A DNA stretch of 26,151 nt from a virus: the IMG/VR virus record IMGVR_UViG_3300046028_000151, positions 1-26,151 of that record. One strand, written 5' to 3'. Each line of letters starts with the position of its first letter. Within the stretch, counting starts at the first letter, position 1. Below the pieces are notes generated by a model that worked only from the letters and a program-made list of their open reading frames with translations, ran no database searches and was not told where the DNA came from. Made by a program: the position numbers and the translations under genes. Shown here in pieces: positions 21,560-26,151 of this stretch.

Positions 21560-23584
21560 TCATCCTCCGAACTTCTCGGAGTCCACCTTCAACCATACAA
21601 AACCAGACCCAATTACAACCTTCTTAGCGTCAACAAGTCTCTCCCTTGCCCTAGTCCAAGCCTTCTGAAACGCTGCCTTATCATCCTCAGTACACCCTTT
21701 CATAGACCAGAATTCAGCCTTCCAGTCCTCCAAGTTCACACCATAGCGGGTAGTACCTTCCACTTCACGATATGATGCTTTACTCTTAATGACTTTCATC
21801 AAAGAATCCAACTCCAAACGCTGATTTCCACCACTTCCAGCATTGTTTTTAGCGTTCTTCTTTGTGTTCTGCACGATGTCTTGGTTGGCCTGAACAGCCA
21901 AAGATGTCAGGCTTTCAAACCCCAAGGCTGATGTTGATACATCAATTGCTACGACATCAAATCCAATTGCGATGTCATCTGACCCATCCTTTTGCTTGGT
22001 AACGGTGATAGTTCCCGACCCTCTAACTGAGGGGTCACCAGTGTTGATGACTGAATCCAGTCTGTTTATCTCAAGTTCTGTGTCCACGGCTCCAAGCAGC
22101 GAACTATGGCCTCGCAGTCCCTTAGTGACATCCTTGCCGCTGTGATGGATGACCAGCAAGGCACATTCATATAGTGCTTGAAGTTTCCCTGCTTGGGTGA
22201 TGAAGCCACCCATGTCCTCTGAGGAGTTCTCGTTAAAGCCTCCACCAGACATCCTCATTAGCGTATCTAGAACGATCATTACAAGTGGTTCACCAATTTC
22301 CTCTAGCAAGTCGTTGATTGCTTTGAGTAAATTGTCAAAGTCCTCTTGTGATGATCTAAGGTTAATTTGCGCTCTGATGACGTACAGGGGTGACCCATCA
22401 GGGCTGTTGTTCTTGATCTTGCAAGCCTTAATCCTTGCGCCTAGTCCTCCATGCCCTTCACCTGCGATATACAGAACCACGCCGGACTGCTTGACTTTCT
22501 TGCCCATCCAGTCACGTCCTGTAGCTACCGCCTCAGCCATATCCAAGGCTATAAACGACTTATAGCTGGCTGGTGGTGCATACAAGGCTACAAACGCCTT
22601 CTTTGGGATGATGTCCTCAATTAGCCACTCTACTGGCTCATCCTTGATAGAGTCCCAAGACTCGACCAGAAAACGTGACTTCTGGGCAGATTCAGATTGT
22701 TGTGCTTCAACTTCAGGCACATACATGGCTAGTCTTTGCGGCAGCCAAACTTCATCTATCGACTTGATAACGACACAGGCTTTAGCCATCTGAGCCAATG
22801 TCTTCCTGTCGCCACCATACTTATTAACCCACTCATGAGCATCCTCTTTGGGGTGTTTAAGGTCTAAATCCAACACCCTGATGCTCTTTGCGACTGGTAG
22901 GAGTGCCTCCACGACCTTTTGGGCATAACTCCACCCTGCTGTATCGTTATCCGGCACGATCACCACATTAGCGCCAGCAAAGTACTGGTTGAGTTCTGGA
23001 CTCCAGTTGCCTGAACCAGCGTGAGATGTTGTAGCCACGACCCCAAGGCTGCCTAAAGCATCTGCCGCCTTTTCTCCTTCAGTCACATAGACAACCCGAC
23101 CTGCGGCAGTTGCTTCTTGCAGATCGGGGAGCCTGTAGGGGACGATGCGGCAGTCTCCTAGCTTGCTTTGCCTAGAGTTGTCGGGCATGACTCTGAGGGT
23201 CTTGTATGTTTTTCCTTTAGCGTCATTGGTCTTGAATCTTTGCTTCACAAACAGGCTGACACCATCTTCATCTGTGTAGTGCCACTCCTGTTGGAATGTC
23301 GGTGTCTGGATGTAGGGTAGGGGTTTGATGCTTGAGAGGTATTCAGTGCGTTCAGGGAGTGATGGGAGGAGTCCCATATCTCTAATTGTTTGGAACACGG
23401 TGTGCTGATCGCAACCGCTAAAGCATTTGAATAAGTAGTTGCCATCATCATTCATTGCGATGTGAAGGCTAGGGTTTTTGTCTCCATTGCCTTGACCGTG
23501 ACTAGGTACAGGGCAACTAGCTAGGTAACCATTACCTGTCTTTTTGGGGTGTCCCAACGCAGTGGCTAGTTCTTGTGCTGACAT
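21560..23584 (-). CDS. Primase-helicase fusion (zinc finger, TOPRIM, RepA-like ATPase)
   Basis: 674 aa. Residues about 20-60 form a CHC2-like zinc finger (C24, H29, C54, C58). The TOPRIM core has VTEGEKAADAL (168-178, E169/E171) and VIVPDNDTAGW (208-218, D212/D214). From about 320 a RecA/RepA-type ATPase follows: APPASYKSF (336-344) is its P-loop, with K342-S343. Walker B is VMIVLDTL at 435-442, and VIHHSGKD (478-485) is a characteristic following motif. It would prime and unwind phage DNA; the same bifunctional logic as T7 gp4 but with a RepA-like rather than DnaB-like helicase. It lies between the SSB-like gene and the iteron array. No strong SD is visible before ATG 23584. Confidence 0.88.
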   Translation of the reverse strand: MSAQELATALGHPKKTGNGYLASCPVPSHGQGNGDKNPSLHIAMNDDGNYLFKCFSGCDQHTVFQTIRDMGLLPSLPERTEYLSSIKPLPYIQTPTFQQEWHYTDEDGVSLFVKQRFKTNDAKGKTYKTLRVMPDNSRQSKLGDCRIVPYRLPDLQEATAAGRVVYVTEGEKAADALGSLGVVATTSHAGSGNWSPELNQYFAGANVVIVPDNDTAGWSYAQKVVEALLPVAKSIRVLDLDLKHPKEDAHEWVNKYGGDRKTLAQMAKACVVIKSIDEVWLPQRLAMYVPEVEAQQSESAQKSRFLVESWDSIKDEPVEWLIEDIIPKKAFVALYAPPASYKSFIALDMAEAVATGRDWMGKKVKQSGVVLYIAGEGHGGLGARIKACKIKNNSPDGSPLYVIRAQINLRSSQEDFDNLLKAINDLLEEIGEPLVMIVLDTLMRMSGGGFNENSSEDMGGFITQAGKLQALYECALLVIHHSGKDVTKGLRGHSSLLGAVDTELEINRLDSVINTGDPSVRGSGTITVTKQKDGSDDIAIGFDVVAIDVSTSALGFESLTSLAVQANQDIVQNTKKNAKNNAGSGGNQRLELDSLMKVIKSKASYREVEGTTRYGVNLEDWKAEFWSMKGCTEDDKAAFQKAWTRARERLVDAKKVVIGSGFVWLKVDSEKFGG

Positions 23585-23610
23585 TTGTTGTGGTTTCTTT
23601 TATAGGGGAC

Positions 23611-23643
23611 AAAAAAACCAGAGTCTTCCCCCGAAAACTCTGG
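23611..23643 (-). terminator. Strong intrinsic terminator after the SSB-like gene
   Basis: On the minus strand CCAGAGT pairs with ACTCTGG, extended inward by a U-G pair and TTC/GAA around a GGGG loop (11 pairs). TTTTTTT (23617-23611) follows at once. It stands 20 nt past the SSB-like stop codon and before the primase gene, so primase expression needs read-through or its own promoter. Confidence 0.85.
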
Positions 23644-23663
23644 TGCTGTGAGTTGTGCAGTTA

Positions 23664-24260
23664 TTAGCTGAACATCTCGTCATCACTCATTGCTGGTGAT
23701 GGTGCTGGCTTGGCAACTGGTGTAGGTGCTGGTTTAGAGGCTTGCACTGGTGCTGGTGTTGAAAAGTCAGGCTCTGCACCTGCACCGTCTGCCAGTGCTG
23801 GAGGACGAGGAACCCATCCTGTCACCTCAAACATTGGGACTCTTGTGGAGCCTTTGCCAACCTTCTCGGGGCGTGAACCCTTGTACTCCACGACTGGCAA
23901 CTTACCAGCATTGGCTGGCGCTTGCGCCTGTACTTGCTTGTATAGAGCCTCAAGTCCCATATTAGAACCCGCACCATTTGCACTCCACTCTGCAACTCCC
24001 ATTGCTTTGTTGAAGAACGTGACCTTGAAGCCACGTTTGTGTTCTGGAGATGGTTGTGCGCCTTTGCGACCCAAAGAGTCATCGGGCGCAAATTCAAAGA
24101 TGCCAGTTGCGATGAGCATCCATCCAGTCTGAATGTTCTCGATGTCGAAAACAAACTTTTCCATTTGGAATTCGCCATCTTGATTTGACCATGCGTTTGC
24201 TTGTGGGCTGAATCGGATGTAGTTACCGTTACCGCCGCCACCTGAGAGATTTAAGTTCAT
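23664..24260 (-). CDS. SSB-like single-stranded DNA-binding protein
   Basis: 198 aa. A Gly-rich start (LNLSGGGGNGNYIRFSPQAN) is followed by a beta-rich OB-like middle (WSNQDGEFQMEKFVFDIENI, MLIATGIFEFAPDD, FKVTFFNKAMG). A Pro/Ala linker and the acidic tip SDDEMFS follow, the layout of SSB proteins whose C-terminal tip recruits partners. Its place beside primase-helicase and recombination nucleases fits. The OB fold is inferred from strand pattern rather than from a unique motif. SD AGGAA lies five bases before ATG 24260. Terminators flank it on both sides, suggesting a separately controlled, highly expressed gene. Confidence 0.75.
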   Translation of the reverse strand: MNLNLSGGGGNGNYIRFSPQANAWSNQDGEFQMEKFVFDIENIQTGWMLIATGIFEFAPDDSLGRKGAQPSPEHKRGFKVTFFNKAMGVAEWSANGAGSNMGLEALYKQVQAQAPANAGKLPVVEYKGSRPEKVGKGSTRVPMFEVTGWVPRPPALADGAGAEPDFSTPAPVQASKPAPTPVAKPAPSPAMSDDEMFS

Positions 24261-24281
24261 AATGTTTCCTGTTTAAAGTTG

Positions 24282-24302
24282 AAAAAATGTGATTTGCATC
24301 AC
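24282..24302 (-). terminator. Short intrinsic terminator after the PD-(D/E)XK nuclease gene
   Basis: On the minus strand GTGAT pairs with ATCAC around a GCAA tetraloop and is followed by A then TTTTTT. The stem is only five pairs, so termination is probably partial. It lies 23 nt past the nuclease stop codon. Confidence 0.5.
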
Positions 24303-24325
24303 GGTCGGGGGAATTGGGGTTGTGA

Positions 24326-25414
24326 TTATTGAGTCAAACCTTTGTCTCTTGCAAGCGTTAATCCACTTGATATGCGAGAAGTTAACGGTTCAATTGCGGC
24401 CTTAAGGTCTTTCGGTAACAGTTTTTCTGCTGCCGCTGGTGTTACCAGTTCTTGTTTCACGATCTGATCTATGGTGAGTCCCATGCCCAAGAGTGCAGGG
24501 ACAACTTCAGAATCCTTTGTCCATGAACGCAATGCTCTTTTCGGCGACAACTGCCAACCCGCAATGACATCGCCTTGCTCCATGCGTTTTAAGGCGTGAT
24601 CTCTCACAGCCTTGATGTAGTCCTCAACCATATCAAATTGCGTCAGCAAGACGCTAATCTGCTGCTCTGACAACATCTCTATTGGCGGTGCATTGCTCAC
24701 CACTTCAACAATCTGTTGCTGTGCAGGGCAAATAGTCTTGGCTGGACAGTACTGGCAAGCAGAGTCTGATGGCACAGGTGGGAATGCAGGGTTCAAAGCA
24801 TTTTCAATTGCGGGAGTAAGAACGTAATGCTCCCAATCCACCAACTCTTGAGTTGTCATTGTGTGCTTGCGAGTCTCACCGTGATGGGGCTGGATAATCC
24901 ACAACTCAACAGTTGAGATGTCTTGGTACAAGTTGTTAGCGTTCAAGGCAGACAGGGCATATAACTTCAACTGGTCACTGTCTTCAGAGACAAAACCCCT
25001 TCCAGTCTTCAAGTCCGCAATGATGAGTTTGCGTTTTTCCTTAGAGATACCAATGACATCAGTTGTGCCGCCCACCTTGCAAACTTGTGTGTCTTGGTAG
25101 GGGATGAACTGCTCGACAGTCACTGACCCTGCACCCAACTCATCTTCAATCTTCCAAATTGCTTTCAAGTGTTCTAGCGCAAACTCACAGTTCTCCTCAG
25201 TCATGAGGATGCCTTCAAAGACTTGGCCTTCAAACTTTGTGGGGTCTAAGTCGCCTTTGAAGCAATGCTCTGCCAAGGCATGAATCGCAGTTCCAATCTT
25301 TGCGGCCTCACCACTCTCAACATATGGCATCTTGGCTGACAACCTTGCACTTGCAGGGCAAGCAATCCAACGTGAGGATGCTGATGCTCTAAGGTTCAGT
25401 TGTTTTGTTGCCAT
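24326..25414 (-). CDS. Cas4/AddB-like PD-(D/E)XK nuclease with iron-sulphur cysteines (DUF2800-type)
   Basis: 362 aa. SRWIACPASARLS gives C19. GTAIHALAEH gives H45, GGTTDVIG gives D119, and IIADLKTGRGF gives D134-x-K136; together these are the PD-(D/E)XK active site. SACQYCPAKTICPA gives C220, C223 and C229, which with C19 would hold an iron-sulphur cluster as in Cas4 and AddB. A D-Q-L-K-L-Y-A motif (147-153) completes the core as the QxxxY helix. It probably processes DNA ends during recombination or replication. No CRISPR array or other cas gene is present, so it is not evidence for CRISPR. The start overlaps the small upstream gene by 19 nt. Confidence 0.85.
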   Translation of the reverse strand: MATKQLNLRASASSRWIACPASARLSAKMPYVESGEAAKIGTAIHALAEHCFKGDLDPTKFEGQVFEGILMTEENCEFALEHLKAIWKIEDELGAGSVTVEQFIPYQDTQVCKVGGTTDVIGISKEKRKLIIADLKTGRGFVSEDSDQLKLYALSALNANNLYQDISTVELWIIQPHHGETRKHTMTTQELVDWEHYVLTPAIENALNPAFPPVPSDSACQYCPAKTICPAQQQIVEVVSNAPPIEMLSEQQISVLLTQFDMVEDYIKAVRDHALKRMEQGDVIAGWQLSPKRALRSWTKDSEVVPALLGMGLTIDQIVKQELVTPAAAEKLLPKDLKAAIEPLTSRISSGLTLARDKGLTQ

Positions 25415-25620
25415 GATGATCTCTCAATGTGATGGTTGTTGATTAGAAGTTGGTAGGCGAGTTGCCTTGTCTCATTTGATACTGCATGACCCAAGTCTTC
25501 CGGGTCAAGGATGCGTTTCATGAACACTACTGTTGATTGGTTTTGCTTGCGTTCTTGTTCAAGCTGAAGGGAAAGCCAAACAATGTGTTCACGCATGATT
25601 TGACGTTCTTTATCATCCAT
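25396..25620 (-). CDS. Small helical protein of unknown function, 74 aa
   Basis: ATG 25620 is chosen because GGAG stands six bases upstream; an in-frame TTG at 25641 lacks support. The protein (MDDKERQIMREHIVWLSLQL ... QERKQNQSTVVF ... AVSNETRQLAYQLLINNHHI) is mostly charged helix with no known domain. It overlaps the resolvase gene by 8 nt at one end and the nuclease gene by 19 nt at the other, so all three are coupled. A partner role in recombination is a guess. Confidence 0.65.
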   Translation of the reverse strand: MDDKERQIMREHIVWLSLQLEQERKQNQSTVVFMKRILDPEDLGHAVSNETRQLAYQLLINNHHIERSSWQQNN

Positions 25621-26086
25621 TTGCGACTCCAAAAGCGGCAATCAGTGCGGCATCTGCTCTGCCATCGTCTTTGACACGTTTGAACATTTGAGCCTGTTCG
25701 GGGAACAAGTCCATTGCTCTTGCCCTTGACCCGTCCTTTCCACCAGTCACAGCCATACGCTTTTGCCATGTTTGCGGGGTGATGAGAGTAGTCTTGATCT
25801 TCATGGTTGTGAGGACTCCTTCGACCACGCCAAGAGAACGACCAAAAGAGAAGACAGATGTGACTCCCTGACCCGCCATAGCAAAGACCTTCTCTACATA
25901 GGCATCTGTCGGGTCAAAGTCCTTAACAATCTGAACCAACTCAGGCACAGACACCTGACGCTTGGCTTTGCCATTGCGGTCAAGGGTGACTGTTGGCATA
26001 TCTACAACACTCACCAACTCACCATCCACCACAAGGGCGATAGCACCATTAAGACCAACGTCAATACCCAAGGTGCGTTTAGCCAT
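25613..26086 (-). CDS. RuvC-like Holliday junction resolvase
   Basis: 157 aa, the usual length. TLGIDVGLNGAIALV gives D9 in the first RNase H strand. AYVEKVFAMAGQGVTSVFSF gives E65 and the loop typical of phage RuvC relatives. KVKTTLITPQTW-like strand (about 97-107) follows, and VKDDGRADAALIAAFG gives D141 and D145 as the last metal ligands. It would cut four-way or branched DNA before packaging. The gene begins inside the end of the upstream gene (8-nt overlap). All catalytic positions are present. Confidence 0.88.
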   Translation of the reverse strand: MAKRTLGIDVGLNGAIALVVDGELVSVVDMPTVTLDRNGKAKRQVSVPELVQIVKDFDPTDAYVEKVFAMAGQGVTSVFSFGRSLGVVEGVLTTMKIKTTLITPQTWQKRMAVTGGKDGSRARAMDLFPEQAQMFKRVKDDGRADAALIAAFGVANG

Positions 26087-26151
26087 TTTGACCCCCTTGC
26101 AGGGCTGTTAAACGGCTCTGAATCAGGGAATCTACCGATTCTTCTAGCCGT
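26079..26151 (-). CDS. C-terminal end of an upstream gene (cut by window edge)
   Basis: The last 23 codons are open and read RLEESVDSLIQSRL then TALQGGQNG before TAA at 26081-26079. The helical, heptad-like pattern suggests a coiled coil. The stop overlaps the resolvase start by 8 nt, and the GGGGG run near 26096-26092 could serve as the resolvase SD. Function cannot be judged from this fragment. Confidence 0.6.
   Translation of the reverse strand, partial: RLEESVDSLIQSRLTALQGGQNG

Noticed and set aside
21411-21596. Minus-strand frame with LDKPDKPDK-type repeats
   Set aside because: Its repeats are just the iterons in translation; it overlaps the end of the primase gene and has no SD.
20139-22319. 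14-bp identical string GCAAGTCGTTGATT at 20139-20152 and 22306-22319
   Set aside because: About one such match is expected by chance in a window of this size, and one copy is within coding sequence.

Overview
The window is part of a tailed-phage genome, most likely a short-tailed (podovirus-type) phage. Head, portal, terminase, nozzle-type and adaptor-type tail genes are present, and no tape-measure, sheath or tail-tube gene is seen. All but one of the genes lie on the minus strand, packed with overlaps of 1-19 nt and clear Shine-Dalgarno (SD) sites. The moderate base composition and the protein types recall freshwater or aquatic phages of Proteobacteria. That host guess is inference; nothing in the window fixes the host.

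Read in the direction of transcription (right to left), the replication/recombination block comes first: the end of an unknown gene (26151-26079), a RuvC-like resolvase, a small protein, and a Cas4/AddB-like PD-(D/E)XK nuclease with a probable iron-sulphur cluster. An SSB-like protein with an acidic tip follows, then a primase-helicase fusion. Two intrinsic terminators (24282-24302 and 23611-23643) separate the nuclease, the SSB-like gene and the primase gene. The primase gene is followed by an iteron-like array with a large hairpin (21431-21537), two unrecognised genes, and a 691-nt non-coding region (19821-20511). That region holds five DnaA-box-like sites, a G-rich tract and a long foldable inverted repeat ending in T8 on the plus strand. 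Both gaps are candidate replication or packaging control regions.

The packaging and virion block then runs: small and large terminase, portal, a collagen-containing tail fibre, a six-repeat adhesin-like protein, a tail-assembly chaperone, two small proteins, scaffold and major capsid protein. Hairpins follow the capsid gene and a decoration-like gene. Next come small proteins (one holin-like), several tiny lysine-rich proteins, the head-tail adaptor, the nozzle/stabilisation protein, a tail spike or fibre with an S74 self-cleaving chaperone, a YkgJ-type cysteine-cluster protein, and three probable ejected virion proteins. The last of these runs off the left edge.

The one clear plus-strand gene is an HNH homing-endonuclease-like gene (7485-7994). 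It sits inside what looks like the start of a DUF6496-type small gene. The old start, with its SD and first 10-11 codons, survives on the far side of the insert. The rest of the family domain now begins at a new ATG that shares a CATG palindrome with the HNH start codon. This is the most unusual arrangement in the window.
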